Shown here piece after piece: positions 28,894 to 36,292 of a stretch of 64,000 nucleotides of DNA; position 1 is the stretch's first letter; every line of letters begins with the position of its first letter. The notes under the pieces are model-generated. The model did not search any database. It was not told the origin of the DNA and saw only the letters and a program-made list of their open reading frames with translations. Location: positions 149,499 to 213,498 of the forward strand of contig NZ_LQMT02000005.1 in NCBI RefSeq assembly GCF_001620365.2, given 5' to 3'. Origin of the DNA: Amycolatopsis keratiniphila subsp. keratiniphila (GTDB lineage: Bacteria; Actinomycetota; Actinomycetes; Mycobacteriales; Pseudonocardiaceae). Position numbers and translations under genes: made by a program.

Positions 28894-30372
28894 ATGGAGC
28901 AGCTCCCGCTCATCCTCGGCACCGGTGGCGCGGTGCTTCTCGTCGCCGTGATCGCCGTCCGGGTGTCGATCCGGGTCGGCCTTCCTTCGCTGCTGCTGTA
29001 CCTGGGGATGGGGGTCCTGCTCGGCGAAGCCGGGTTCGGCATCCAGTACGACAACCCCGAGCTCACCCAGTCGCTCGGCCTCGCCGCGCTGGTGATGATC
29101 CTGTCCGAAGGTGGCCTCACCACCCGGTGGACGGCCGTGAAACCCTCGCTGGGCATCGGAATCGCACTGTCCACAGTGGCCGTCGCGGTGAGCATCGCGG
29201 TCACCGGCGCGGCCTTGCACTGGCTGCTGGGCCTGGACTGGCGGATGGCGTTGCTGTGGGGCGCGGTACTCGCCTCCACTGACGCCGCCGCGGTCTTCTC
29301 CGTGCTGAGATCGGCGGGGATCGGGAAGCGGCTCGTCGGCGCGCTGGAGATCGAGTCCGGCATCAACGACGCCCCGGCGTACATCGCGGTCGTCGTCCTC
29401 GCCGAGGGGGCGACCGTCGACTGGTCGCTGCCGCTGCTGGTGGTCTACGAACTCGCCGCCGGCCTGGTGATCGGCCTGGCCTTCGGCTGGGGCGGGGCGT
29501 TCGCGCTGCGCCGGGCGGCGCTTCCCGCCACCGGCCTGTACCCGCTGGCGACGGTCGCGGTGTGCGTCGTGGCGTACTCGAGCGGGCAACTCGCCCACGC
29601 GTCGGGGCTGCTCGCCACCTATGTCGCGGCCCTGGTGCTGGGGAATTCGAAGCTGCCGCACCGATCGGACACGCTTTCCTTCGCCGAAGGGCTCGGCTGG
29701 CTCGCGCAGATCGGCCTCTTCGTGCTGCTCGGCCTGTTCGCCTCGCCGAGCAGGATCTTCGAAAGCCTGGTCCAGGGCCTGGTCGCGGGCGCGGTCGTGT
29801 TGCTGCTGGCGCGTCCGCTGTCGGTGCTCCTGTCGGCGCTGCCGTTCAAGATCCCCTGGCGGGAACAGGTGTTCCTGTCCTGGGCCGGGCTGCGCGGCGC
29901 GGTCCCGATCGTGCTCGCGCTCATCCCGCTGTCGTCCGGGTTGCCCGGTGCGCAGGAGCTGGTCGACGCGGTGTTCGTGCTGGTCATCGTGCTGACCCTG
30001 CTCCAGGGGGCGACGCTGACCCCGCTCGCGCGAGCGCTCGGGCTGGCCCAGCACGCCGAAGCGCACGAGATCGACGTCGACTCCGCGCCGCTCGACGAGA
30101 TGGGCGCGGAACTCCTGCAGGTCCGGATCAACACCGGATCGAAGATGCACGGCGTCTACCTGGCCGAACTGCGGCTGCCGGTGGGGGCGACGATCAGCCT
30201 CCTAGTCCGCGACGGCGCCGGCTTCACGCCGAACAAGAACACCCGGCTGCAGGAACGCGACCAGTTACTCGTCGTGACCACCGCCGAAGCCCGCGACGCG
30301 GCCGAACGACGCCTGCGGGCGGTCGACCGCGCCGGCCGTCTGGCCAGGTGGAAGGGCGAATCCGGCCAGTAG
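28894..30372 (+). CDS. Potassium/proton antiporter, CPA1 (NhaP/CvrA-like) with TrkA-C domain
   Basis: This 492-residue membrane protein has about 12 helices of the Na+/H+ exchanger fold (residues 5-385). The central motif (LWGAVLASTDAAAVFSVLR) carries the ion-binding Asp, and a second conserved segment is SWAGLRGAVPIVLALIP. A cytoplasmic RCK/TrkA-C domain follows (about 400-475, GVYLAELRLPVGATISLLVR). It probably exports K+ or Na+ in exchange for protons, with control by a ligand at the TrkA-C domain. The ATG has a GGGAGG site. TATTCT at 28855-28860 is a likely -10. There is no operon partner. Confidence 0.9.
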   Translation: MEQLPLILGTGGAVLLVAVIAVRVSIRVGLPSLLLYLGMGVLLGEAGFGIQYDNPELTQSLGLAALVMILSEGGLTTRWTAVKPSLGIGIALSTVAVAVSIAVTGAALHWLLGLDWRMALLWGAVLASTDAAAVFSVLRSAGIGKRLVGALEIESGINDAPAYIAVVVLAEGATVDWSLPLLVVYELAAGLVIGLAFGWGGAFALRRAALPATGLYPLATVAVCVVAYSSGQLAHASGLLATYVAALVLGNSKLPHRSDTLSFAEGLGWLAQIGLFVLLGLFASPSRIFESLVQGLVAGAVVLLLARPLSVLLSALPFKIPWREQVFLSWAGLRGAVPIVLALIPLSSGLPGAQELVDAVFVLVIVLTLLQGATLTPLARALGLAQHAEAHEIDVDSAPLDEMGAELLQVRINTGSKMHGVYLAELRLPVGATISLLVRDGAGFTPNKNTRLQERDQLLVVTTAEARDAAERRLRAVDRAGRLARWKGESGQ

Positions 30373-30503
30373 GTCACGAACCGGCACCAGCTGTTCGTCG
30401 GTTGATCTCCGAAAATTCTTCCCTTTTGTACTCCCTTTGGATTACTTTCCCCGCAATCGACTCCATCGAATGGGTGAGTGTCACGGGGTAAGGAGTACGC
30501 AAG

Positions 30504-31187
30504 GTGACGAAACTTCCTGTGCGGTTCGCCGGTCTGGGGGTCGCCGCGACCCTCGTAGGGGTGGTCCTCGCGGCCCCGACGGCGACAGCGGCCGGTGCCT
30601 TTCCCACGTTCGGGCTGCCCTTCGACACGGGCCAATCGGTCTACTCGGCGGGCATCCACTCGGACAACGGGAACTCCGGCGTGAAGAACGCCATCGACTT
30701 CAGCCCCGGCGACAAGACCGTTCGCGCCCCACTGGCGGGCACCGTCCGGATCCAGCACTGCTCCGGCGGCGACTGGGTGACCGTCGACCACGACGGCGGC
30801 TGGCGCACCGGGTACTACCACATGGAGAACATTTCGGTCACCGACGGCCAGAAGGTCGCCCCGGGCGACGCACTCGGCCGGACCGGCAACGCGCTGCCCT
30901 GCGGTGGCAGCAGCACCGGCGCCCACGTGCACTTCACCTTGTGGACCCTGCCCACGGCCGCCGCACAGGGCGGCGACTCGCGCGACTTCGGGGTCGGCGC
31001 GGGCGACTGGGACGGCAAGTCCTACGACGAGGTCTCGACCAAGGTCGCCGAAGCCTACGGCGAGGCGGTCGACGGCAAGACCTTCGGCGGCTGGCAGTTC
31101 ACCGCGGGCACCGATCAGTACTCCGGCACCGCGACCGAGGTCTCCTCCCGCTCGACCGTCCCGCTGCCCGGCCGATTCCGGGTCTGA
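30504..31187 (+). CDS. Secreted M23-family metallopeptidase
   Basis: This 227-residue secreted protein has a signal peptide (MTKLPVRFAGLGVAATLVG, ending in TATAAGA near residue 30) and a LasA/M23 endopeptidase domain. Zinc and catalytic residues fit His in YSAGIHSDNGN with Asp in NAIDFSPGD, plus the HVH in TGAHVHFTLW. It should cut peptide bridges in cell walls, its own or a competitor's. The GTG follows AAGGAG (30490-30495). The 131 bases before it are unusually AT-rich but hold no riboswitch that I could recognise. A strong terminator follows the stop. Confidence 0.88.
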   Translation: MTKLPVRFAGLGVAATLVGVVLAAPTATAAGAFPTFGLPFDTGQSVYSAGIHSDNGNSGVKNAIDFSPGDKTVRAPLAGTVRIQHCSGGDWVTVDHDGGWRTGYYHMENISVTDGQKVAPGDALGRTGNALPCGGSSTGAHVHFTLWTLPTAAAQGGDSRDFGVGAGDWDGKSYDEVSTKVAEAYGEAVDGKTFGGWQFTAGTDQYSGTATEVSSRSTVPLPGRFRV

Positions 31188-31191
31188 CCTG

Positions 31192-31230
31192 CCGTTGCCC
31201 GGCGCGGCGCGGCGCCGGGCAACGGTGTTT
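31192..31230 (+). terminator. Intrinsic terminator after the M23 gene
   Basis: A perfect 14-bp GC-rich stem, CCGTTGCCCGGCGC (31192-31205) with 31212-31225, and a six-base loop are followed by TGTTT. It starts five bases after the stop codon. Confidence 0.8.
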
Positions 31231-31314
31231 CCCGCTCATCGGGCACGTGAGCGGCGTCTCAAGATGCGGACGAGGGCTGGCTCGATCGGCCGACCATCCG
31301 CTAACTTCGTCCGT

Positions 31315-31416
31315 AGGTCACGAGTGTCAGCGTCAAGCCCCGGCTAGCTGACCGGCAACCCTCCTTCCGCGGTGGGGTGCCCCGGGTGAGGACCTGGCTC
31401 GTCGCGCGGTGCGACG
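31315..31416 (+). ncRNA. SAM-IV-type S-adenosylmethionine riboswitch
   Basis: The segment closes with AGGTC (31315-31319) pairing GACCT (31391-31395). Its core contains CACGAGTGTCAGCGTCAAGC, CCCGGCTAGCTGACCGGCAA and GGTGGGGTGCCCCGGGTGA, the sequence pattern of the SAM-I/SAM-IV clan as found in actinomycetes. A following hairpin, CGTCGC/GCGACG (31400-31416), fits the extra stem of SAM-IV. It lies 47 bases before the aminotransferase start, so SAM should repress that gene. Whether it acts on transcription or translation is not clear. Confidence 0.85.
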
Positions 31417-31462
31417 GGCAAGCGCGGGATCCTCGGCGGGTCCCCTGGCCCGGAGGATGACG

Positions 31463-32806
31463 ATGACCCTCGCTCTCGAACGCACCAGCACCCCTGCTGA
31501 AACCGTTGCCACGCACGAAATCCCGGCGGTCGCCTGCGCCGATCTGCGGGTTCCGCTGGTCACCGGCGGCGACATCGGCTACGCCAATCTCGATCACGCG
31601 GCGAGCGCGCCCTGTCTGGACAAGGTGCGGGCCGCGGTCGACGAATTCCTGCCCTGGTACGCCAGCGTGCACCGCGGCGCCGGGTTCGCGTCGCAGGTCT
31701 CCACCAAGCTTTACGAGCGCACGCGCGGGATCCTGCGGGACTTCGTCGACGCGCGGTCGACCGACACCGTCGTGTTCACCCGCAACACCACCGATTCCTT
31801 CAACCTTCTCGCGCGCAGCCTGCCGAAGCACACATCGGTCGTCGTGTTCGACACCGAGCACCACGCCGCCCTGCTGCCATGGAAGGGGCCGAACGTCCGC
31901 CGGATCGAAACCCCTCGGACCCGCCTCGCCGCGGTGTCCGCTGTGGACGAAGCGCTCGCGGACTGCCCGCAGGGGCCGCGGCTGGTGGTGCTCACCGGCG
32001 CGTCCAACGTGACCGGGGAACTGTTGCCGGTCAAGGAGATCGCGGCCGTCGCGCGGCGGCACGGCGCCCGCATCGCACTCGACGCGGCGCAGCTCGCGCC
32101 GCACCGGAAGATCTCGGTGCGCGAACTCGACGTCGACTACGTCGCGCTGTCGGGGCACAAGCTGTACGCGCCTTTCGGTACCGGTGCGCTGATCGGCCGC
32201 GCCGACTGGCTGCGCGCGGCCCAGCCGTACCTCGCCGGCGGCGGCGCGACGAAGCTCGTCACCCGTGACTCCGTGGTCTGGAATTCCGGACCGGAGCGGC
32301 ACGAAGCCGGTTCCCCCAACACCGTCGGCGTGTACGCGCTCGGTGTCGCCTGCGAGACGCTGGCAGCGAACTGGGACGGCATCGTCGCCCACGAAGAGGA
32401 ACTGCTCGCGCGGCTGCGCCGCGGCCTCGCCGCCATCCCCGGCTTCACCGAACTGCGCTTGTTCGACGCGCCGGTCGACCGGGTCGGCACGCTCAGCTTC
32501 GTCGTCGACGGTTTCGACCCGGGCTGGCTCGCCGCGGTCCTTTCCGCGGAATACGGCATCGGCGTGCGGGACGGCGCGTTCTGCGCGCACGTGGCGACCA
32601 AACGGCTGATCGCCGTCGCCGGTTCGACGGGCCAGCAGGCCGTGCGCGTGAGCCTCGGCCTCGGCAGCACCACCGAGCACGTGGACCGGATCGTCCTGGC
32701 GCTGCGCCAGATCGTCGCCCGCGGCGCGCGCTGGCAATACGAGAAGCCGGAAGGCCGCTGGGTGCCGGAAAACGATCCGCGCGAACTGCCCCCGTTCTGC
32801 GCCTGA
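31463..32806 (+). CDS. Class V aminotransferase-fold PLP enzyme (cysteine desulfurase-like)
   Basis: This 447-residue fold-type I PLP enzyme belongs to the class V/cysteine desulfurase-like group. The PLP lysine is Lys233 in LSGHKLYAPFGTG. Other family features are the N-terminal NLDHAASAPCLDKV, VFTRNTTDSFNLL, DTEHHAALLPW, and the Asp in RIALDAAQLAPHR that binds the ring. A preceding SAM riboswitch points to sulfur amino acid metabolism, for example sulfur release from cysteine or a related compound; the exact reaction cannot be read. ATG 31463 is chosen because GGAGG lies six bases before it; ATG 31457 would touch that site. Confidence 0.88.
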   Translation: MTLALERTSTPAETVATHEIPAVACADLRVPLVTGGDIGYANLDHAASAPCLDKVRAAVDEFLPWYASVHRGAGFASQVSTKLYERTRGILRDFVDARSTDTVVFTRNTTDSFNLLARSLPKHTSVVVFDTEHHAALLPWKGPNVRRIETPRTRLAAVSAVDEALADCPQGPRLVVLTGASNVTGELLPVKEIAAVARRHGARIALDAAQLAPHRKISVRELDVDYVALSGHKLYAPFGTGALIGRADWLRAAQPYLAGGGATKLVTRDSVVWNSGPERHEAGSPNTVGVYALGVACETLAANWDGIVAHEEELLARLRRGLAAIPGFTELRLFDAPVDRVGTLSFVVDGFDPGWLAAVLSAEYGIGVRDGAFCAHVATKRLIAVAGSTGQQAVRVSLGLGSTTEHVDRIVLALRQIVARGARWQYEKPEGRWVPENDPRELPPFCA

Positions 32807-32825
32807 GCCACTACCGTCACCCCGC

Positions 32826-33452
32826 ATGGGGAACGAACGACCGCGTTACTGGTTTCCGCTGGCGTTACTGGGATTCGCCCAGCTGGCCGTGGTGGCCTTT
32901 TCCCTGGGCGGGATCCGGTCCGGGGGCTGGTTCGCCTACGCGCCCACCGGTGAACGACATTCGTTCGGGTACGTGAGCTTGCACGGCGTCGAGATGAGCC
33001 GCGAAACCGCGGCCGCGCTGGACACGTCGTTCGACATCGCAGGCCGGAACGACGGCTGGCTGTTCGCCGTGTTCGCGGTCTACCTCGGCACGGTGCTCTT
33101 CTACGCCCTTCGGACGAAGACCATGCGGTGGTGGAAGGTCGCCGCGATCGCGCTCGGCGGCCTGGTCGCCATCGCACTGGCCGACCTGGTCGGGTACTGG
33201 GAGTTCGACCTCGGCGGTGACACCCGGAGCGCGATCCTGCTGACCATCGGCCTGCTCCTGCTCGCCTGGCTGGACCGCAGCGTGCTGGTGCTGGCCGTGG
33301 CCGCGGCGTTCGTGCTCTGCGCGGTCGTGCCCGCACGCGGACAGCTCGCGCTGGTGCTGTCGTCGCTGGTCGCGCTCGCCGGGGCGTTCGCGGCCCTGCT
33401 GAGCAGGCCGAAGGCGAGGCCTGAACACGCTCCGTGGACAATGGGGGAGTGA
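32826..33452 (+). CDS. Hypothetical multi-pass membrane protein
   Basis: This 208-residue protein has about five hydrophobic helices (near residues 8-28, 75-93, 100-120, 130-150 and 152-190). A polar extracytoplasmic loop of about 40 residues ([20 protein letters not shown]) follows the first. I do not recognise a family. It comes 19 bases after the aminotransferase gene. TACCGT (32812-32817) eight bases before the ATG, with no ribosome binding site, suggests its own leaderless transcript. The stop overlaps the lspA start (GTGA), so it is coupled with lipoprotein processing. Confidence 0.7.
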   Translation: MGNERPRYWFPLALLGFAQLAVVAFSLGGIRSGGWFAYAPTGERHSFGYVSLHGVEMSRETAAALDTSFDIAGRNDGWLFAVFAVYLGTVLFYALRTKTMRWWKVAAIALGGLVAIALADLVGYWEFDLGGDTRSAILLTIGLLLLAWLDRSVLVLAVAAAFVLCAVVPARGQLALVLSSLVALAGAFAALLSRPKARPEHAPWTMGE

Positions 33453-34012
33453 GTACAGAGCCCGAAACGGCGCCACCGTCGCCGCCGCTGCCCAAGAAGC
33501 GCGTCGCCGTGGTGTTCGCCGTCGCCGCGGTGCTGTGGGGGATCGACCTCCTCACCAAGCAGATCGCCGTGTCCACGCTGGAGGGCAAGCAGCCGGTCGA
33601 GTTCCTCGGCGGGCTCGTGTACTTCCAGCTGGTGCGCAACCCCGGTGCCGCCTTCTCGATGGCGACCGGGCTGACCTGGGTGCTCGCGCTGGTCGCGATC
33701 GCCGTCGTGATCGCCATCGTCTGGCTGTCCCGGCGGCTGCGCTCGGTCGGCTGGGCGATCGGCCTCGGCCTCGTGCTGGCCGGCGCGCTCGGCAACCTGA
33801 CCGACCGGATCTTCCGCGCCCCCGGCCCGCTGCAGGGGCACGTGGTCGACATGATCTCCGCCTTCGCGCCGAACGGGCAGGGCTGGGCGATCTTCAACGT
33901 CGCCGATTCCGCGATCTGCGTCGGCGGTGTGCTCATCGTGATTCTTTCCTTGCTGGGCAAGGACTACGACGGAACATCCACAAAGGACAAGAAGAAGGCG
34001 GCGACCGAATGA
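33449..34012 (+). CDS. lspA: Lipoprotein signal peptidase (signal peptidase II)
   Basis: LspA cuts the signal peptide from prolipoproteins after lipid modification. The 187-residue protein has four membrane helices and the two catalytic aspartates, in GNLTDRIFR and [12 protein letters not shown]. The family motif [10 protein letters not shown] is also present. It carries an N-terminal cytoplasmic Pro-rich extension of about 20 residues and a basic C-terminal tail. GTG 33449 overlaps the previous stop and follows GGGGGA; GTG 33434 is an alternative. It is coupled by ATGA to the pseudouridine synthase gene, the same order as in Mycobacterium (Rv1539-Rv1540). Confidence 0.95.
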   Translation: MSTEPETAPPSPPLPKKRVAVVFAVAAVLWGIDLLTKQIAVSTLEGKQPVEFLGGLVYFQLVRNPGAAFSMATGLTWVLALVAIAVVIAIVWLSRRLRSVGWAIGLGLVLAGALGNLTDRIFRAPGPLQGHVVDMISAFAPNGQGWAIFNVADSAICVGGVLIVILSLLGKDYDGTSTKDKKKAATE

Positions 34013-34935
34013 GCGCGCGCATGCTGCCCGTCCCCGACGGGCTCGACGGAATGCGCGTCGACGCGGGGCTGGCGAAGCTGCTGGGACTTTCCCGCACCGT
34101 CGTGGCGGAACTGGCCGAATCCGGCGAGATCTACCTGGACGGCAGGCCCGCCGGGAAGTCGGACCGGCTGACCGCCGGCGGACTGCTCGAAGTGACGCTG
34201 CCCGATCCGGCGTCAGCCGTCGAGGTCGTCGCGGAACCCGTCGAGGGCATGAAGATCCTGCACGACGATGACGACATCGTGGTGATCTCGAAGCCGGTCG
34301 GCGTCGCCGTGCACCCGAGCCCCGGCTGGACCGGGCCGACCGTCGTCGGCGGGCTCGCCGCCGCCGGGCTGCGCATCGCGACCTCGGGCGCAGCCGAACG
34401 TCAGGGTGTCGTGCACCGGCTGGACGCCGGCACCACCGGCGTGATGGTCGTGGCGAAGAGCGAGCACGCGTACACCGTGCTGAAGCGGGCGTTCAAGGAA
34501 CGCACCGTCGACAAGGGCTACCACGCCATCGTCCAGGGCCACCCGGACCCGACGCGCGGCACCATCGACGCGCCGATCGACCGGCACCCCCGGCACGACT
34601 ACAAGTTCGCCGTCGTACAGGGCGGGCGGCCGAGCGTCACGCATTACGAGGTCGTCGAGGCCTTCCGCGCCGCGTCGCTGGCGCAGATCAAGCTGGAGAC
34701 CGGCCGCACGCACCAGATCCGCGTGCACTTCTCGGCGCTCAAGCACCCGTGCGTCGGTGACCTGACCTACGGCGCCGACCCCGTGCTGGCGCGCAAGCTC
34801 GGGCTTTCGCGGCAGTGGCTGCACGCGAAGACGCTCGCCTTCGCGCACCCGGCCGACGGACGCTGGGTCGAGTTCGAATCGGAGTACCCGGACGACCTGG
34901 CGAACGCGCTGCGGATCCTGCAGGACGAGAACTAG
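34009..34935 (+). CDS. rluD: RluA/RluD-family 23S rRNA pseudouridine synthase
   Basis: This 308-residue enzyme isomerises uridines in RNA to pseudouridine. It has an N-terminal S4 RNA-binding domain ([20 protein letters not shown], residues about 13-75) and the RluA catalytic domain with Asp139 in [16 protein letters not shown]. The later motif [20 protein letters not shown] is also typical. RluD is the closest named type, but the target uridines are not certain. The ATG overlaps the lspA stop by 4 bp. A palindrome cluster (34939-35159) begins three bases after the stop. Confidence 0.9.
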   Translation: MSARMLPVPDGLDGMRVDAGLAKLLGLSRTVVAELAESGEIYLDGRPAGKSDRLTAGGLLEVTLPDPASAVEVVAEPVEGMKILHDDDDIVVISKPVGVAVHPSPGWTGPTVVGGLAAAGLRIATSGAAERQGVVHRLDAGTTGVMVVAKSEHAYTVLKRAFKERTVDKGYHAIVQGHPDPTRGTIDAPIDRHPRHDYKFAVVQGGRPSVTHYEVVEAFRAASLAQIKLETGRTHQIRVHFSALKHPCVGDLTYGADPVLARKLGLSRQWLHAKTLAFAHPADGRWVEFESEYPDDLANALRILQDEN

Positions 34936-34938
34936 CCA

Positions 34939-34970
34939 CTTGCCGCATTTAGTCCTCTGAATGCGGCAAG
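34939..34970. repeat. Type-A hairpin, copy 1
   Basis: An 11-bp stem, CTTGCCGCATT (34939-34949) with 34960-34970, carries the 10-base loop TAGTCCTCTG. The same stem core and loop recur at 35134-35159. It lies three bases after the rluD stop. Confidence 0.8.
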
Positions 34971-34999
34971 GGGTCCTTCACGTACTTGAGGGGAGTGCC

Positions 35000-35060
35000 G
35001 GATGTCATGAAAGGGTCGTTCAGGACGAAATGTGTCCTGAACGACCCTTTCATGACATCC
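35000..35060. repeat. Type-B palindrome, 27-bp perfect arms
   Basis: The arms 35000-35026 and 35034-35060 are perfect complements around a 7-base spacer. The core TGTCATGAAAGGGTCGTTCA + GGAC is identical to the element at 42279-42333, whose spacer differs. The right arm also occurs at 1-20. It lies in the convergent gap between rluD and the gene ending at 35170. Confidence 0.9.
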
Positions 35061-35095
35061 GGGCAGCCGCGAAGGTCGAGTTTCCTCGGCTGAGC

Positions 35096-35118
35096 CGCGT
35101 GAAGGGGTCCTTCACGCG
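35096..35118. repeat. Short palindrome of the GTGAAGG theme
   Basis: CGCGTGAAGG (35096-35105) and CCTTCACGCG (35109-35118) are perfect 10-bp arms around GGT. A half copy, GTCCTTCACG, lies at 34973-34982, and GTCCTTCACGCGCA recurs at 55097-55110. Confidence 0.7.
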
Positions 35119-35133
35119 CAACCGTTGAGGCGA

Positions 35134-35159
35134 GCCGCATTTAGTCCTCTGAATGCGGC
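35134..35159. repeat. Type-A hairpin, copy 2
   Basis: GCCGCATT (35134-35141), the loop TAGTCCTCTG and AATGCGGC (35152-35159) repeat copy 1. AAGGGGT follows, as it follows copy 1. It ends ten bases before the stop of the convergent minus-strand gene. Confidence 0.8.
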
Positions 35160-35169
35160 AAGGGGTGCG

Positions 35170-36156
35170 TCAGTCCTCGATCGACCAGGTCAGCGTGCGC
35201 TCGTCCGGTTCGGGCCGCGGCGACCAGCGCACGGCGACCACGCGGGTGGCGTCCGGCAGCACGTAGACGGTGTGCCCGCCGAGGGTCTCGCCGGGCCGGA
35301 CACCGATCTTGTGCGGCGGCCGCGACGTCAGCGAGACCGGAGCCTTCGCGATCGGCTTGCCGTCCGCGGTGAGCAGTTCGAGGTAGTTGTCCGGAAGCGA
35401 CACGAACGGGATGTTCCCGCGGTTGGTGATCTCGGTGTGCACGACGACCGACCGTTCCCCGGCTTCCAGCGAGTAGCCCGCGGCGCTGAACAGGTAGTCC
35501 GCCGGGTCCTGTACCTCGAGCAACTGGACGGTGAGCTGCTCGCCCTCCAGGCCCTGGGTCTCCATCACGTCGCCGGTCCGGCCCTTCTTGCCCTCCGGGG
35601 CGGCCTGCGAAGTCACCTGCTGCTCGTCGCCGCGCGCCCAGGACGCGGTCTGGGGGACGCCCCAGGTGCTCATCACCGGGTCGGCCGGCGCCATCGGCGG
35701 CGGGGCGAACTGCTGCTGCGGCGGGGCGGGCGGACGCGGCGGGGGCTGCGGCGGCGCCATCGGCTGGCGTACCGGGGCCGACGGCGGTCCGGGGTAGCGG
35801 CCCGAAGGCGTGCCGTGCACGTTGTACGCGCCCGAAGGCGTCCCCTGGACGTTGTACGGCCCCGAGGGGGTGCCCTGGATGTTGTGCGGCCCGGAGTGCC
35901 CCGGCGGGCGCTGGGGTTGTTGAGGGGGCTGCTGCGCCCAGGAGGGCGGCGCGCTCGCGATGGCGGACCGTAGCCCGTTCGGGTCGCTCTCCACGCCCAC
36001 GAGCAGCGGCAACCCGCTGCCCGAGAGGGCGACCAGGCGGTACGCGACCTCGCGTGGATCCATCCCGACCTTCGCCGCGAGTTCGTGTACGGCCGCCTTG
36101 CCCAGGTCCGCGAGGGCGGCGAGCAGGCGGATGTCCACGGGATCGGTCACGGCCAC
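35170..36156 (-). CDS. HTH-like, proline-rich protein with C-terminal DUF4352-like domain
   Basis: This 328-residue protein of unknown function has three parts. Residues 1-65 (DPVDIRLLAALADLGKAAVH, MDPREVAYRLVALSG) look like an AsnC/Lrp-type winged helix. Residues about 70-165 are very rich in Pro and Gln and contain three near-identical 10-residue repeats of the YNVQGTPSGA type. Residues about 195-328 form an all-beta domain resembling the Ig-like DUF4352 fold (VVVHTEITNRGNIPFVSLPD). There is no signal peptide or membrane helix, although DUF4352-like domains are usually outside the cell. The GTG start is weakly supported. It converges on rluD across the palindrome cluster. Confidence 0.7.
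   Translation of the reverse strand: MAVTDPVDIRLLAALADLGKAAVHELAAKVGMDPREVAYRLVALSGSGLPLLVGVESDPNGLRSAIASAPPSWAQQPPQQPQRPPGHSGPHNIQGTPSGPYNVQGTPSGAYNVHGTPSGRYPGPPSAPVRQPMAPPQPPPRPPAPPQQQFAPPPMAPADPVMSTWGVPQTASWARGDEQQVTSQAAPEGKKGRTGDVMETQGLEGEQLTVQLLEVQDPADYLFSAAGYSLEAGERSVVVHTEITNRGNIPFVSLPDNYLELLTADGKPIAKAPVSLTSRPPHKIGVRPGETLGGHTVYVLPDATRVVAVRWSPRPEPDERTLTWSIED
35801..35890 (-). repeat. Three 30-bp tandem repeats inside the Pro-rich gene
   Basis: Units starting at 35801, 35831 and 35861 share CCCGAAGGCGT and ACGTTGTACG with few changes. They encode the 10-residue repeats GTPSG-YNV-Q/H. Copy number could vary between strains. Confidence 0.8.
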
Positions 36157-36292
36157 GTCCGGGAACGCTACCGTCTCGCCTCCGGCGCCGCGGGGAGAGG
36201 CCGCCCGAGCGCGGCAAAACCCGGCTTCGGTAGTACTCGCTCTCCATTAGGGTCGGGGATACCGCCTCCATCGACCACTGGGGAAAGCAAAC

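Noticed and set aside
30373..30503. Possible riboswitch (ydaO-type) before the M23 gene
   Set aside because: Such genes are often under c-di-AMP control in actinomycetes, but none of the conserved blocks could be found in this AT-rich leader.
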